From Gemmatimonadaceae bacterium (lineage in GTDB: Bacteria; Gemmatimonadota; Gemmatimonadetes; Gemmatimonadales; Gemmatimonadaceae), in contig JACVCD010000014.1 in the NCBI GenBank assembly GCA_016742275.1, positions 1 through 64,000 on the forward strand: a DNA stretch of 64,000 bases. Reading direction: 5' to 3'. Under the pieces are notes generated by a model. The model saw only the letters and a list, made by a program, of their open reading frames with translations, did not search any database and had not been told where the DNA came from. This document shows positions 9,933 through 20,996 of the stretch, piece by piece (the stretch's first letter is position 1; each line of letters begins with the position of its first letter). Position numbers and translations under genes: made by a program.

Positions 9933-11185
9933 CCTCCTCGCGAAAGTTGCTTGTCGCTGCTGGATGCCTAGGCCTCGGAGCAGCCGCCATCGCGATTGGA
10001 CGTCCCGTCGAAGAGCGCCCTGCTGCCAATGTTTTGGCGGCGGGGCCTCGTGTTTCCGTAGCCGCCCGTTGGCGCACGAAAGTCGACACGATTCGCAAGG
10101 GTGAACCGCTTTCGGTCGCCCTTGAACGAGCCGGTCTCGCACCGGATGAAGCCGCCCAGGCTCTCAGTGTCGCCAGTGCCCTCGACCCGCGTCGCGTGCG
10201 CGCCGGCACTACCATCACGACCAAGGTTGACCCCGATTCGGGTGCCTCGGAAATCGTGTTGCAGATGGCCATTGATCGGGTCATCCGTTTCACCCGGTCA
10301 GCGACCTCCTGGGTCGAGAGAGAAGAGCTGCTCCCCTGGACCACGGATACCGTGGTGGTTGGTGGAGAAGTGCAGTCCACACTTACGGCAGCCATTGCCT
10401 CGGGTGCCGGTGCCTTTCCGGACCGTCAGCGTACTGAGCTGGCGTATGCCCTCGCCGATGTTCTCGAGTATCGCGTTGATCTGAGCCGCGACCTGCAGAA
10501 GGGCGATTCGGTACGTGTGCTGGTTGAGCGTCAGAGTGCTCCCAACGGCCTGGTTCGTCCTGGCAACATCATCGCCGCTCGTATCACGGTGGCGGGCAAG
10601 CCGGTAGAAACACTGCGCTTCGCACAGGGCACCCGGACGTCCTACTTCGATGGTGACGGCAAGGCCATGCGCGCGGCGTTCCTGCGTGCGCCGCTCGAAT
10701 TCCGTCGCATCAGCAGCGTCTTCGGTATTCGTCGCCACCCCATTCTTGGTACGGTGCGTCGTCACCAGGGCATGGACTACGCCGCGTCGCGCGGTACGCC
10801 CGTGCGTGCACTCGGCAATGGTCGTGTGATCTTTGCCGGCTGGAAGGGCGGCTATGGCAAGACCATCGAGATCCGCCACACCAATGGCATGGTCACGCGC
10901 TATGGGCACCTCGACGCGATCAATGTGAAGTCGGGGACGTCGGTGAACATCTCGCAGACCATCGGCAAGGTGGGCTCGACTGGCCTTTCCACGGCGCCGC
11001 ACCTGCATTTCGAAGTGCTCGTAAACGGCGTGCACCGTGACCCGCGGGTGGCGCTTCGCAATGTCACTGGTGAGCCGCTCGCGGCTTCCCATCGTGGTGA
11101 GTTTGCCGCGCTCAAGGCGCGCCTGTTTGCTCAGCTCGATGCCCCGTTCATTCGGCCGGTGGTCGCGCGCGCGGGTGGCGACTGA
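9929..11185 (+). CDS. M23-family peptidoglycan endopeptidase (LytM domain)
   Basis: [31 protein letters not shown]...[13 protein letters not shown]...YGHL...[10 protein letters not shown]. Confidence 0.93.
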   Translation: MTSSRKLLVAAGCLGLGAAAIAIGRPVEERPAANVLAAGPRVSVAARWRTKVDTIRKGEPLSVALERAGLAPDEAAQALSVASALDPRRVRAGTTITTKVDPDSGASEIVLQMAIDRVIRFTRSATSWVEREELLPWTTDTVVVGGEVQSTLTAAIASGAGAFPDRQRTELAYALADVLEYRVDLSRDLQKGDSVRVLVERQSAPNGLVRPGNIIAARITVAGKPVETLRFAQGTRTSYFDGDGKAMRAAFLRAPLEFRRISSVFGIRRHPILGTVRRHQGMDYAASRGTPVRALGNGRVIFAGWKGGYGKTIEIRHTNGMVTRYGHLDAINVKSGTSVNISQTIGKVGSTGLSTAPHLHFEVLVNGVHRDPRVALRNVTGEPLAASHRGEFAALKARLFAQLDAPFIRPVVARAGGD

Positions 11186-11240
11186 TCACCCCGGTGATCG
11201 GCGAGCATCGCGGGCCTGTGCTGCGTAATTCACGGGATGT

Positions 11241-11274
11241 GACGGGGCAGGAGAATTCGTTCTTCTGCCCCGTC
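11241..11274 (+). terminator. Intrinsic terminator-like hairpin with UUCG tetraloop
   Basis: GACGGGGCAGGAGAA-UUCG-UUCUUCUGCCCCGUC, 15-bp stem with one G-U wobble valid only on + RNA. Confidence 0.75.
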
Positions 11275-11333
11275 CCCGTTTCCTCCAAAAGTTCTTTTCG
11301 AAGCTTTCTTCGAACCGTCATGAGACTCGAGTC

Positions 11334-13271
11334 GTGCTGATTTCGTGGGTGGCTGCACTTGCCGTGGGTGTGTTGGCAGCCTGGCTGGCCTACGGACGTT
11401 CGCGTGGTGCAGCGGGTGAGGCCGCGCGTCCGCGTGTGCTGCTGTTGGCGCTCATTCGTGGAGCGGCCGTTACTCTGGTCGCGGCATTGTTGTTTGGTGC
11501 GCCGTCCGGGCGTGCCACTCCCCGTGAACCGCTCATTGCCATCGACCGGTCTGCGTCATGGCGTCGAGCGATGGGTGATGACAGCGCGTTTGTGCGCGCG
11601 TGGCGTTCCGCTGTTCGTGATTCCCTGTCACGCGTGGCAACGGATGCACCGGTCATTGCCATCGGTGATTCGCTTCGCGATGTGAGTCGGGATGAGATCG
11701 GCTCATGGGTGCCCGATGATGCCGCATCGCGTGTGCGGCCGGCCGTCGATCGTGCCGCATCACTTGGCCGCAGTCTGGTATTGGTCACGGACGGTGAAGT
11801 TGATGACGCTGAGGTATTGGCCGAAGCACCGCCGGGTTCACGCGCGGTCCGACTCGCCAGTACACCGCGTCAGGATGTTGGCATTGCTGAACTGACGGTT
11901 CCGGGCTCCATCACGGCCGGTGATACGCTCGAAGCGGCCATCACGCTTGCATCGGGTGGTGTGGCAACAGCTGATGGTACGCTGCAACTGCTGGTGGATG
12001 GTCGTGTCGTTGCGACGTCTCCCGTACCGGCCATGGCGCCACATGCCAGTTCGCGCATCAGCATGCGGGTGAATGCTCCGGCTGCCGCCGCTGCTGGTGG
12101 TGTTGCTCTCATTCAGGCTGCACTGTCGGTGGCAGGAGATGCAGAGTCCCGCAACGATACTTTGGGTGTTGCGGTCGATGTTGGTGATCGGCCCAGTGCG
12201 GTATTTGTGAGCACGGCCCCTGATCTCGATGTGCGTGAAGTGCTCACGGTGCTGCGTGGTGCGCTCGATGTTCCGACGCGTGCCTATCTGCGAGTTGCGC
12301 CGGGCCTCTGGCGCGTCGAGGGTTCTTTGGCGCCGATTGCTGAAGATGAGGTGCGTGCGCGCGCTGCGTCGGCCGGTATGCTCATCGTGCATGGTGACAC
12401 GGCGTGGCGTCCATCTGCCGCGCCAGCGGCGAAGGGTGCACTGGCGCGAGCGCTGTGGGTGCCGGCGCCACCAACGGCAACCGCACGTGCCGGGGAAATC
12501 ACCCGCACGCCGGAGTGGTATGTGGCCGGTGTGCCCGCCTCTCCATTGCAGGCGGCACTCGCCGGACTGCCATTTGATTCACTGCCGCCAATCACACTGG
12601 CTTCGCCGATACGCATCGGCACGCCTGTGCTGACCGCACAGTTGGGCAAGCGTGGCGACGCGGCAGCAGCGGTTGCCGTGCGCGAGAGCGATGGGCAGCG
12701 CACCGTGCTGGTGTCGGGATCCGGTTGGGCGGGCTGGGCTTTGCGAGCAGGACGGAGCCGCGAAGCGTTTGGTGCTCTCTGGGGCGCTATATTCGACTGG
12801 TTGTCCGCTGGTCGTGGCGATGTGCGAGCCGCGCGTCCAGTAGCAGGTATGGTCCGGGCCGGCGAACCCATTTTGTGGCGGCGCGGCGGCACGGATACGG
12901 TGGTTCAGGTGGCATTGCGTCGCCGTACGTCGTCCGCGAATGCGAACACGAACGCTGAGGCAGGCGGTGCTGCAAGTGGAGCCGGTGACTCGCTCACACT
13001 GCGGTTCTCCGGCGAGCGCTTTGAAACGGTGTCACCGGCGTTGCCGGTTGGTGTGTACGACGTGGAAGCAAACGGCGGGCGCAGTGTACTGGTGGTCAAC
13101 GCGTCGCGTGAATGGGTTCCTCGTGCACCGACTATCGCGTCGGGGCCGCTGGCGCGTGGTGCTGCTGGATCTGACGCGCCGCGACTGGCCGACAAGGGTT
13201 GGCCGTTCGTGGCGGCGCTGCTGTTGCTGTGCGCCGAGTGGCTGGTGCGTCGCGCCAGCGGTCAGCGATAG
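11334..13271 (+). CDS. Membrane-anchored hypothetical protein of the BatA/glutamine-amidotransferase-like type
   Basis: Two N-terminal TM segments, CARDB-like central segment, C-terminal TM (WPFVAALLLLCAEWLVRR). Confidence 0.6.
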   Translation: MLISWVAALAVGVLAAWLAYGRSRGAAGEAARPRVLLLALIRGAAVTLVAALLFGAPSGRATPREPLIAIDRSASWRRAMGDDSAFVRAWRSAVRDSLSRVATDAPVIAIGDSLRDVSRDEIGSWVPDDAASRVRPAVDRAASLGRSLVLVTDGEVDDAEVLAEAPPGSRAVRLASTPRQDVGIAELTVPGSITAGDTLEAAITLASGGVATADGTLQLLVDGRVVATSPVPAMAPHASSRISMRVNAPAAAAAGGVALIQAALSVAGDAESRNDTLGVAVDVGDRPSAVFVSTAPDLDVREVLTVLRGALDVPTRAYLRVAPGLWRVEGSLAPIAEDEVRARAASAGMLIVHGDTAWRPSAAPAAKGALARALWVPAPPTATARAGEITRTPEWYVAGVPASPLQAALAGLPFDSLPPITLASPIRIGTPVLTAQLGKRGDAAAAVAVRESDGQRTVLVSGSGWAGWALRAGRSREAFGALWGAIFDWLSAGRGDVRAARPVAGMVRAGEPILWRRGGTDTVVQVALRRRTSSANANTNAEAGGAASGAGDSLTLRFSGERFETVSPALPVGVYDVEANGGRSVLVVNASREWVPRAPTIASGPLARGAAGSDAPRLADKGWPFVAALLLLCAEWLVRRASGQR

Positions 13272-13333
13272 CATCTCGCAGCGATAGAAAACTTCTTTGA
13301 CACATAGGCGCTTCTTCGGGAGCGCATGATCTC

Positions 13334-14272
13334 ATGGCACGACTGTTTCGTTCGAAGGATGATGTCCCGAAGCGTTCGCTATGGCAGCGCTTCAAGGACG
13401 TGGTGCGCACCGATATCTCGGTGCTGTTCAAGGGCGTCGACGAAGGCTCACTCGAGGCACTGGAAACGCTGCTCATCGAGAGTGACTTTGGTGTGCCGAC
13501 GTCGCTGGCGTTGGTGGCCGAAGTGGAGCGACTCCACAAGCGCGGTGAAGTGAAGACCGAGGCGGAGTTCCGTCAGGCGCTTGCTGATGGAGTTGAATCT
13601 GCTCTGAACAGCGGCAACGCCGATCCGTCACTGACCTTTGCTGCGACCGGCCCCACGGTACTGCTAGTCATCGGAGTGAACGGTGCCGGCAAGACCACAT
13701 TCATCGGCAAGTTGTCGGCCCAGCTGCAACGTGAAGGCAAACGTGTGCTGCTCGGCGCGGCCGACACCTTCCGCGCTGGCGCCATTGATCAGCTGCGCGT
13801 ATGGGCCGAGCGTGCCAAGGTGGACTTTGTTGGCGGTGCGCCAGGATCCGATCCTGCGTCGGTGGCATTTGATGCGGTTGAGGCGGGTGTCACGCGCGGG
13901 GTTGATATCGTGATCGTCGATACGGCCGGTCGTTTGCATACGAGTGACGACCTGATGACAGAGCTGCGCAAGATTCATCGGGTGATCAAGAAGCGTCTTC
14001 CCGATGCTCCGCACGAAGTGCTGCTCGTCCTCGACGGAACGATTGGTCAGAACGCGTTGTCGCAGGCGCGCACGTTTTCGGCGGCGGTACCCGTCACCGG
14101 TGTCGTTGTCACCAAGCTCGATGGTACGGCCAAGGGAGGTATCGTGGTCGCGGTGCACGAAGCCCTCGATGTGCCCATCAAGTTCGTGGGTGTTGGTGAA
14201 CAGGTCGGCGATCTCGCGCCATTCGACGCGGGCGAGTATGCGCGGGAGCTCGTGGGTCTCGTAGAGGCCTGA
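13334..14272 (+). CDS. ftsY: Signal recognition particle receptor FtsY
   Basis: GVNGAGKTTFIGKLSAQLQREGKRVLLGAADTFRAGAIDQL, DTAGRLHTSDDLMTELRKI, TKLDGTAKGG. Confidence 0.97.
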   Translation: MARLFRSKDDVPKRSLWQRFKDVVRTDISVLFKGVDEGSLEALETLLIESDFGVPTSLALVAEVERLHKRGEVKTEAEFRQALADGVESALNSGNADPSLTFAATGPTVLLVIGVNGAGKTTFIGKLSAQLQREGKRVLLGAADTFRAGAIDQLRVWAERAKVDFVGGAPGSDPASVAFDAVEAGVTRGVDIVIVDTAGRLHTSDDLMTELRKIHRVIKKRLPDAPHEVLLVLDGTIGQNALSQARTFSAAVPVTGVVVTKLDGTAKGGIVVAVHEALDVPIKFVGVGEQVGDLAPFDAGEYARELVGLVEA

Positions 14273-14290
14273 TCGGGTGAGGTTCCGTTT

Positions 14291-16432
14291 GTGACCTGGC
14301 GCGGCGACTCGGACGCGGAGGAGCGGAAGCGACGCTCGGCTTCGCGTTCGTCGTCACGGTCTGCGCCACGTCTCGCGCTCGATACGCCGGTCACCTACCT
14401 CAAGGGGGTAGGACCGGCACGCGCCACTCATCTCGCACGACTCGGTATCACCGTCGCCGGTGATCTGCTGCGGCACATTCCGCATCGCTATGAAGATGCG
14501 AGCACGATCACGCCAATCGTGCAGTCGTCTGTCGGCGCGGATATCACCGTGCTGGGTCGCGTGATTGCCAAGGGTGTGCTGCCCACGCGGAAGGGACTGC
14601 GGGTGTTTCAAGCCGTGGTGCAGGACAGCACCGGCATGATCGAGGTGGCCTGGCCGGGTCAGCCCTTCCTGGATCGGACCATCAATCAGGGCGACTGGTT
14701 GTTGTGCACCGGCACCGTGCGATTCTTCCACGGTCGTCAGCTCCAGCCGCGCGAGTTCGTGAACCTTGGTCCGGAAGAAGAAGGGACGGCCGAGGGCAGG
14801 GTGCTGGCGGTGTATCCGAGCACCGAAGGATTGTCGGTACGGTTGCTCCGCGGATTGGTGGAGCAGCATCTCGATCTGTTGCTGCCGTTGGTGCAAGAGC
14901 CCCTGTCGCGTGAACTGCTCGAGGCGGCGGATGTGCCCGCGTTGCCCGATGCGCTGCGCATGGTGCATCGCCCCACGTCGGTGGCTGAGGCAGCGCGCGG
15001 TCGTGCACGACTGGCCTTCGAGGAACTGCTGTGTGTGCAGTTGCTGCAGCGTCGTGCCAATCAGATTGCGCGCGAAGCGCGTGGTGGCCGCGCCTTCGTG
15101 AATCGCAAGCAACTCACCAGTCAGTTGCGTGCGCACTTGCCGTACACGCTGACGCATGCGCAGGTGCGCGCGATTCGGGAAATCGTGCAGGACATGTCGA
15201 GTCCGCGTCGTATGCACCGATTACTTCAGGGCGATGTCGGCGCGGGCAAGACCATTGTGGCAGTCTTCAGTGCGCTGCTGGCCATGGAGAATGGGGCGCA
15301 GGTGGCGCTGATGGCCCCTACGGAACTGCTGGCCGAGCAACACGCGCGGAGCATTGGCGCATTGCTTGCGCCGCTCGGTATCACGCCGGTGTTGCTTACA
15401 GGCCGCCTCGGAGCGAAGGATCGTCGAGCGGCTCTCACCCGATTGGAAAGCACAGAGCCGGTGCTGGCCATTGGCACCCATGCACTGCTGCAGGACGGTG
15501 TGAAGTTCGCCGATCTGGGGCTCGTCATCATCGATGAGCAGCATCGATTCGGCGTGGAGCAACGCGCCGCGCTCGGGAGCAAGGGGCAGACGGTCGACGT
15601 GCTCCTCATGAGTGCCACACCCATTCCGCGTTCACTGGCGCTCACGCTGTATGGCGATCTCGATGTGAGCGTGCTCGATGAACGACCGCCCGGCCGTCAG
15701 CCCATCGCCACCGGAGTGCGGCCAGAATCCGCACGCGCCAAGGTTTTTGAGTTTGCCTTGTCGCAGTTGGATGCCGGACGTCAGGTGTACGTGGTGTATC
15801 CACTCATCGAGACGAGCGAAAAGATCGATCTCAAGGCTGCTACCGTGATGTACGAGCAGTTGGTGGCTGGGCCATTTGCCACGCGGCGTGTGGCGCTGCT
15901 GCATGGCAAGCTGCCATCGGATGAACGGGACCACATCATGCGCCAATTTCGCGATGGCGAGATCGATGTGCTCGTGGCGACGACGGTCATTGAAGTGGGC
16001 ATCGATGTGGGCAATGCCACTGTCATGATCATCGAACATCCCGAGCGATTCGGCCTGTCGCAGTTGCACCAGCTGCGCGGGCGCGTGGGCCGTGGGGGAG
16101 AGCAGAGCTATTGCATCCTCCTTGGTGACGTGGGAGTCGAGGCCGGCGAGCGTCTCGGCATGTTTGCGGCAACCGAGGATGGGTTCGAAATCGCCCGCGC
16201 CGACCTGCAGCTTCGTGGAATGGGCGACCTCTTTGGCGCCCGCCAGCACGGCCTGCCCGCGTTCAAGGTGGCCGACCTGTTGCGTGATGAAGCCCTCAAT
16301 GACACGGCCAGACGGCTGGCCGACGATATGCTGCGGCGTGACCCACTGCTCGAGGCAAAGGAGCACGACGGGATCCGACATGTGCTGACCGTGGGCTACG
16401 CTCGGGCACTGGACCTGTTCCGCGTCGGGTAG
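14291..16432 (+). CDS. recG: ATP-dependent DNA helicase RecG
   Basis: LLQGDVGAGKTIVA, PTELLAEQH, IIDEQHRFGVEQR, MSATPIPRSLALTLYGDLDVSVLDERPPGR, LHQLRGRVGRG. Confidence 0.97.
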   Translation: MTWRGDSDAEERKRRSASRSSSRSAPRLALDTPVTYLKGVGPARATHLARLGITVAGDLLRHIPHRYEDASTITPIVQSSVGADITVLGRVIAKGVLPTRKGLRVFQAVVQDSTGMIEVAWPGQPFLDRTINQGDWLLCTGTVRFFHGRQLQPREFVNLGPEEEGTAEGRVLAVYPSTEGLSVRLLRGLVEQHLDLLLPLVQEPLSRELLEAADVPALPDALRMVHRPTSVAEAARGRARLAFEELLCVQLLQRRANQIAREARGGRAFVNRKQLTSQLRAHLPYTLTHAQVRAIREIVQDMSSPRRMHRLLQGDVGAGKTIVAVFSALLAMENGAQVALMAPTELLAEQHARSIGALLAPLGITPVLLTGRLGAKDRRAALTRLESTEPVLAIGTHALLQDGVKFADLGLVIIDEQHRFGVEQRAALGSKGQTVDVLLMSATPIPRSLALTLYGDLDVSVLDERPPGRQPIATGVRPESARAKVFEFALSQLDAGRQVYVVYPLIETSEKIDLKAATVMYEQLVAGPFATRRVALLHGKLPSDERDHIMRQFRDGEIDVLVATTVIEVGIDVGNATVMIIEHPERFGLSQLHQLRGRVGRGGEQSYCILLGDVGVEAGERLGMFAATEDGFEIARADLQLRGMGDLFGARQHGLPAFKVADLLRDEALNDTARRLADDMLRRDPLLEAKEHDGIRHVLTVGYARALDLFRVG

Positions 16433-16539
16433 CGAGACGAAATAGGTCGCAGAAGGTGACCATTGGATGCCCCCAGTGGTCATGTTGAGAAGGGTTCCCG
16501 AGGATTCCAGCGAAGGCGCTGGTTTGCAGTAGCGCCCGC

Positions 16540-18675
16540 GTGTCCTGTCAGAGTTTTCCCGTGGTTGACCGCCCCTCACAATTCACTCGAAGCATTCGAG
16601 CCGTTCTGCTCACTGTCGTCCTCGGACTGGCAGCGGCGACGGCGTTCGACCGGTGGTATGCCGGATTGCTGGTCGAGCGTGAGCGTACACGTGTGCAGGC
16701 GTTTGTCGCGCCATACACATCGCTGCTCGAGGGCATCTTTCAGCGACGCGTGGTGCGTCTCGAAGCGCTGCGCTCCTTTGTGAGTCTGCAGCCGTCGGCC
16801 GATGAGCTGGCGCGCAAGTTCCCGACCTTTGCCGACGGTCTTCGTGTGGCAGCGCCGGAAGTGCGCGCCGTACAGCTCGTGCAGCACAGTCGCATCGTGG
16901 CCACCAATCCCGAGGCCGATGCGGCGGCTTTGATCGGTTATGATCTGAGTCGTCATCCCGATCCGGAAGTGCGTGATGGTGTGGAGCGCGCCTCGCGTAC
17001 CGACTCCATGGCCATGGCAGGACCGTTCCAATTGTTGCAGGGCGGCAATGGCATTGTGCTTCGCATGCGTGTGACGGCCAAGGCGGAATCATTCCCCGAC
17101 CAGGTCGCGCTGGTGCTCAATGTGGGCGAGCTGCTCATGGAAGCGGATTTCGGTCGTCTGCCGAGCTCACTGCAGATCGCCTTGCTGGATCGGCAAGGCA
17201 GGCCGGTGGCGCCGTTTGAACACGTGCCGACCGAGCCACTGCGATTCCCTGTCTCGGTGGGTGATGGGCAATGGATGTTGCTGGTGGCTCCGGCGCTTGG
17301 TTGGTCGAGTGCCGTATTCGACGATTTGCGTCCGACACGTTTGGCATCGGCGCTCATCATCGTACTGCTCACGGCGCTGGCCTACGGCGTGGCAGGTCGA
17401 CAGGAACGCTTGCGGCAAGCGGTCGCCGATCGCACGGGTGCTCTGGCGCAGGCCAACGATGATCTCCGTCGTGAAGCGGCCGAACGTCGCGACCTCGAAG
17501 AGCAATTGCTGCATTCGCAGAAAATGGAGGCCGTGGGCACACTGGCAGGTGGCGTGGCCCACGACTTCAACAACTTGCTCACAGCCATTGTGGGGTTTGC
17601 CCAACTCGCGGAGCAGCAGGCAGCCGATATGCAGCGGCGCGCCGATGGTTCCGACGATGCACGTCAGTTGCGGGAGCTGCGTACGGATCTTTCGGAGATC
17701 ATGAAGGCGTCCGATCGTGCGTCACTGCTGACGGCGCAGTTGCTCTCGTTCTCGCGTCGGCAGAAGAGCACGCCGGCGCGTCTCGATGTGAATGTATCGG
17801 TGCGCGATATCGATCGCATGTTGCGTCGTCTGATCGGTGAAACGGTGATGTTCTCGACCGACGTGTCGCAGGGACAGCTGCCGGTGCACGCGGACGGTGG
17901 ACAGCTCGCGCAGGTGATCGTGAATCTAGTGGTCAACGCCCGTGATGCACTGTCGAATGGCGGACGCATTCAGGTGCGTACACGCACCCTCGATCTCTCC
18001 GCAGTCGGTGTGGCGCCATTTGCCGGATTGCCTGCAGGGGAATGGGCCATCATCGAAGTCGAAGATGATGGCGTGGGAATGAGTCCCGAGGTCGTGGCTC
18101 GCATGTTCGAGCCCTTCTTCACAACGAAGCGTCTGGGCGATGGCACGGGATTGGGGCTCAGCACGGTATACGGCATTGTCACGCAAGCCGGAGGGCAGTT
18201 GTTCGTGGAAAGCGCACCGGGGCGGGGAACGACAGTGAGCGTGGCATTGCCGCGTCTCGATACATGTCCATTGCAATCACCATCGGCACCGCAGCCACCC
18301 AGCGTGGCCAATGGTGAGTTGGTGCTGGTTGTTGAAGACGAGGCCGGACTTCGGCGGCTGGTTGGGGAGATCCTCAAGCGTCAGGGTTACCGGGTCGAAG
18401 TCGCATACGATGGACAAGATGCGCTCGATCAACTGGAGCAGGCCATCGAGGCACCGGACCTGGTGCTCACGGATGTCGTGATGCCGCGCCTGGGTGGTCG
18501 TGAGTTGGCGGAGGCCATTGTCGCGCGTCGCCTCGATATTCCGGTGCTCTTCATGTCGGGCTATCAGGAAGGCGACCCGCTGCCTGATGACACACAGCAC
18601 GGGTACATCGCCAAGCCCTTCACGCCGGATGCGCTGATCAATCGAGTGCGGGCCATGGTGCGGACGCGCGTCTAG
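16540..18675 (+). CDS. Hybrid sensor histidine kinase with C-terminal receiver domain
   Basis: N-terminal TM and periplasmic sensor, [34 protein letters not shown], receiver [13 protein letters not shown]...[14 protein letters not shown]. Confidence 0.93.
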   Translation: MSCQSFPVVDRPSQFTRSIRAVLLTVVLGLAAATAFDRWYAGLLVERERTRVQAFVAPYTSLLEGIFQRRVVRLEALRSFVSLQPSADELARKFPTFADGLRVAAPEVRAVQLVQHSRIVATNPEADAAALIGYDLSRHPDPEVRDGVERASRTDSMAMAGPFQLLQGGNGIVLRMRVTAKAESFPDQVALVLNVGELLMEADFGRLPSSLQIALLDRQGRPVAPFEHVPTEPLRFPVSVGDGQWMLLVAPALGWSSAVFDDLRPTRLASALIIVLLTALAYGVAGRQERLRQAVADRTGALAQANDDLRREAAERRDLEEQLLHSQKMEAVGTLAGGVAHDFNNLLTAIVGFAQLAEQQAADMQRRADGSDDARQLRELRTDLSEIMKASDRASLLTAQLLSFSRRQKSTPARLDVNVSVRDIDRMLRRLIGETVMFSTDVSQGQLPVHADGGQLAQVIVNLVVNARDALSNGGRIQVRTRTLDLSAVGVAPFAGLPAGEWAIIEVEDDGVGMSPEVVARMFEPFFTTKRLGDGTGLGLSTVYGIVTQAGGQLFVESAPGRGTTVSVALPRLDTCPLQSPSAPQPPSVANGELVLVVEDEAGLRRLVGEILKRQGYRVEVAYDGQDALDQLEQAIEAPDLVLTDVVMPRLGGRELAEAIVARRLDIPVLFMSGYQEGDPLPDDTQHGYIAKPFTPDALINRVRAMVRTRV

Positions 18676-18833
18676 AGGCTCGTCTGGACGGCCGTCTGTG
18701 GATGACGGCCACCGGTGACCAAACAGTCCCGGCGATGGGGTGGATGGTGCATTATTCAGGACTCCTGCATCGGGGGCTGCCGGTTCGTCCGGCGTCTCCG
18801 GCATGCGCCCCTGTATTCCAGCCCGCCGGTCTC

Positions 18834-20135
18834 GTGAATCAGTCCACCGTCCGTATTGCCGATCTCAAGAACCACGAAGGCGCCACCGTAACCGTGCGCG
18901 CGTGGGTCACACACCTGCGCTCAAAGGGCAAGCTTGGATTTGCCGTGATGCGCGACGGCTCCGGCATCATGCAGGCTGTCGTGGTGAAGGCCGAGGTCAG
19001 TGAAGCGGATTGGGAAGCATTTGGACAGCTCACGCAGGAAAGCAGCGTGGCGCTGACGGGCAGTGTGCGCGCCGATGCGCGTGCACCTGGTGGTTTTGAA
19101 ATGGGCGTCGCGTCACTCCAGTTGATCGGTTCGAGCCCGCTCGACTATCCGATTCAGCCGAAGGAACACGGCATCGACTTCCTGCTCGACAATCGCACGT
19201 TCTGGCTGCGCAGTCAGCGTCAGGTGGCCATCATGCGCGTGCGGCATGAACTCGAGCAGGCGGTGCACGATTTCTTCTATTCGCGCGATTTCGTACGCTG
19301 CGATACACCGATTCTCACGGCCGCCATTGGCGAGCGCGCCGGTTTGTTCAGCACCGACTACTTCGACGAAGGCACGGCGTATCTCGCACAGACCGGTCAG
19401 CTGTACGGTGAAGCACTCGCCGCTGCACTCGGCCGCATCTACACGTTTGGCCCCACGTTCCGCGCCGAAAAGAGCAAGACCCGTCGCCATCTCACCGAGT
19501 TCTGGATGATCGAACCGGAAATGGCGTGGTACGATCAGGACGACAACATGGATCTGCAGGAAGCGTTTGTGCGCTACCTCGTGGAGCGTGTGCTCGAGCG
19601 TCGTCAGGAAGAGCTCAAGGTGCTGGAGCGCGACACGAACAAGCTCGATTGTGTGTCGCAGCCGTTCATGCGTCTCGACTATGGCGATGCGGTCAAGCTC
19701 GCGCAGTCCAAGGGCAGCGAGATCACGTGGGGCGATGACCTGGGCGCACCAGACGAAGCCCTGATCGTGGACGAATATCAGCGTCCGGTATTCGTGGTGA
19801 ACTACCCCAAGGAAGCCAAGGCTTTCTACATGAAGGAGAATCCGGCCGATCCGCGCACGGTGCGTTGCGCCGATCTTCTCGCACCGGAAGGCCGCGGCGA
19901 AATCATTGGTGGTTCACAGCGCGAAGACGACTACGACAAGATTCTCGCACGTCTCGTGCATGAAGGGCTGCCGGTTGAGGCGTATGGCTGGTACCTCGAC
20001 CTTCGCAAGTACGGCACCTTCACGCACTCGGGCTTTGGTCTCGGACTCGAGCGCACCATCGCGTGGATTTGCGGCATCGAACATATCCGCGAAGTGATTC
20101 CGTTCCCGCGCATGATGGGGCGTTTGGCGCCGTAA
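18834..20135 (+). CDS. asnS: Asparaginyl-tRNA synthetase
   Basis: Class II aaRS: VTVRAWVTHLRSKGKLGFAVMRDG, RTFWLRSQRQVAIMRVR, GPTFRAEKSKTRRHLTEFWMIEPE, GFGLGLERTIAWICG; GTG start inferred. Confidence 0.95.
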   Translation: MNQSTVRIADLKNHEGATVTVRAWVTHLRSKGKLGFAVMRDGSGIMQAVVVKAEVSEADWEAFGQLTQESSVALTGSVRADARAPGGFEMGVASLQLIGSSPLDYPIQPKEHGIDFLLDNRTFWLRSQRQVAIMRVRHELEQAVHDFFYSRDFVRCDTPILTAAIGERAGLFSTDYFDEGTAYLAQTGQLYGEALAAALGRIYTFGPTFRAEKSKTRRHLTEFWMIEPEMAWYDQDDNMDLQEAFVRYLVERVLERRQEELKVLERDTNKLDCVSQPFMRLDYGDAVKLAQSKGSEITWGDDLGAPDEALIVDEYQRPVFVVNYPKEAKAFYMKENPADPRTVRCADLLAPEGRGEIIGGSQREDDYDKILARLVHEGLPVEAYGWYLDLRKYGTFTHSGFGLGLERTIAWICGIEHIREVIPFPRMMGRLAP

Positions 20136-20141
20136 GCGGCT

Positions 20142-20939
20142 TCACGCCCGCTCTTCGGCCTTCACCGCATCCCAGTACGTGTCCTGTTCTTCGAGTGACA
20201 ATGCGGTGAGCTGTTTGCCGTCGGCGACTGCCAGTCGCTCCATGGCCGCATAACGTCGCACGAACTTCGCGTTGGTCCGATCAAGGGCCAGCGCGCCGTG
20301 CACACCCGTCTTGCGGCAGAGATTCACTACGGCAAAGAGCAGGTCACCCAGTTCGGCTTCGAGTGCGTCGCCATCGGTAACGGCGCCGGTGGCGGGATCA
20401 ATCAAGCGCGAAACTTCCTCGACTTCTTCGCGCACCTTGGCCAGCGGACCGAGAGCGTTGTCCCAGTCGAAGCCCACACCGGCCGCACGATCCTGCAGAC
20501 GATGCGCGCGATGCAGTGAGGGCAGACCCGCCGGCAGTCCCTCCTCGAGTGTGGAGCGTGCCGCCTTGGCCACCTTCATGCTTTCCCATGGCCGCTTAAT
20601 CCCGTCGCCGTACAGGTGCGGATGACGCGCATGCATCTTGGACACGAGCGCACCAGCCACGTCCTGCATGCTGAACGCCCCACGTTCCTCGGCTACCACC
20701 GAGTGGAACAGCACCTGAAGAAACAGGTCGCCGAGCTCGTCGCGCAGCGTGGCATCGTCACCTCCGGCGATGGCGTCATCGACTTCGTGGGCTTCTTCGA
20801 TGAGATAGGGGCGGAGCGACTGATGGGTCTGCACGCGGTCCCAATCACAGCGCGCCCGCAGGTCCTTCATGAGGGCCAGCGCCTCATCGAGGGTGCGCGG
20901 GGCGGGAGCCGATTGGGGCTGCTCGGAATTCGGGGCCAT
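20142..20939 (-). CDS. mazG: Nucleoside triphosphate pyrophosphohydrolase MazG
   Basis: LRARCDWDRVQTHQSLRPYLIEEAHEVDDAI...ELGDLFLQVLFH; tandem MazG-type repeat with ELGDLLFAVVNLCRK. Confidence 0.95.
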   Translation of the reverse strand: MAPNSEQPQSAPAPRTLDEALALMKDLRARCDWDRVQTHQSLRPYLIEEAHEVDDAIAGGDDATLRDELGDLFLQVLFHSVVAEERGAFSMQDVAGALVSKMHARHPHLYGDGIKRPWESMKVAKAARSTLEEGLPAGLPSLHRAHRLQDRAAGVGFDWDNALGPLAKVREEVEEVSRLIDPATGAVTDGDALEAELGDLLFAVVNLCRKTGVHGALALDRTNAKFVRRYAAMERLAVADGKQLTALSLEEQDTYWDAVKAEERA

Positions 20940-20996
20940 GAAGACGGAAGCGATGGTGCCGATGAAATGTGCGTCTCAACCCCTTAGGATTGCCGC

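Noticed and set aside
16457-16482. Hairpin TGACCATTGG...CCAGTGGTCA after recG
   Set aside because: Imperfect, no T-tract; weak terminator evidence.
18690-18710. Short hairpin GGCCGTC...GACGGCC upstream of asnS as an attenuator
   Set aside because: Only a 7-bp stem, no T-tract or leader peptide; not supportable.
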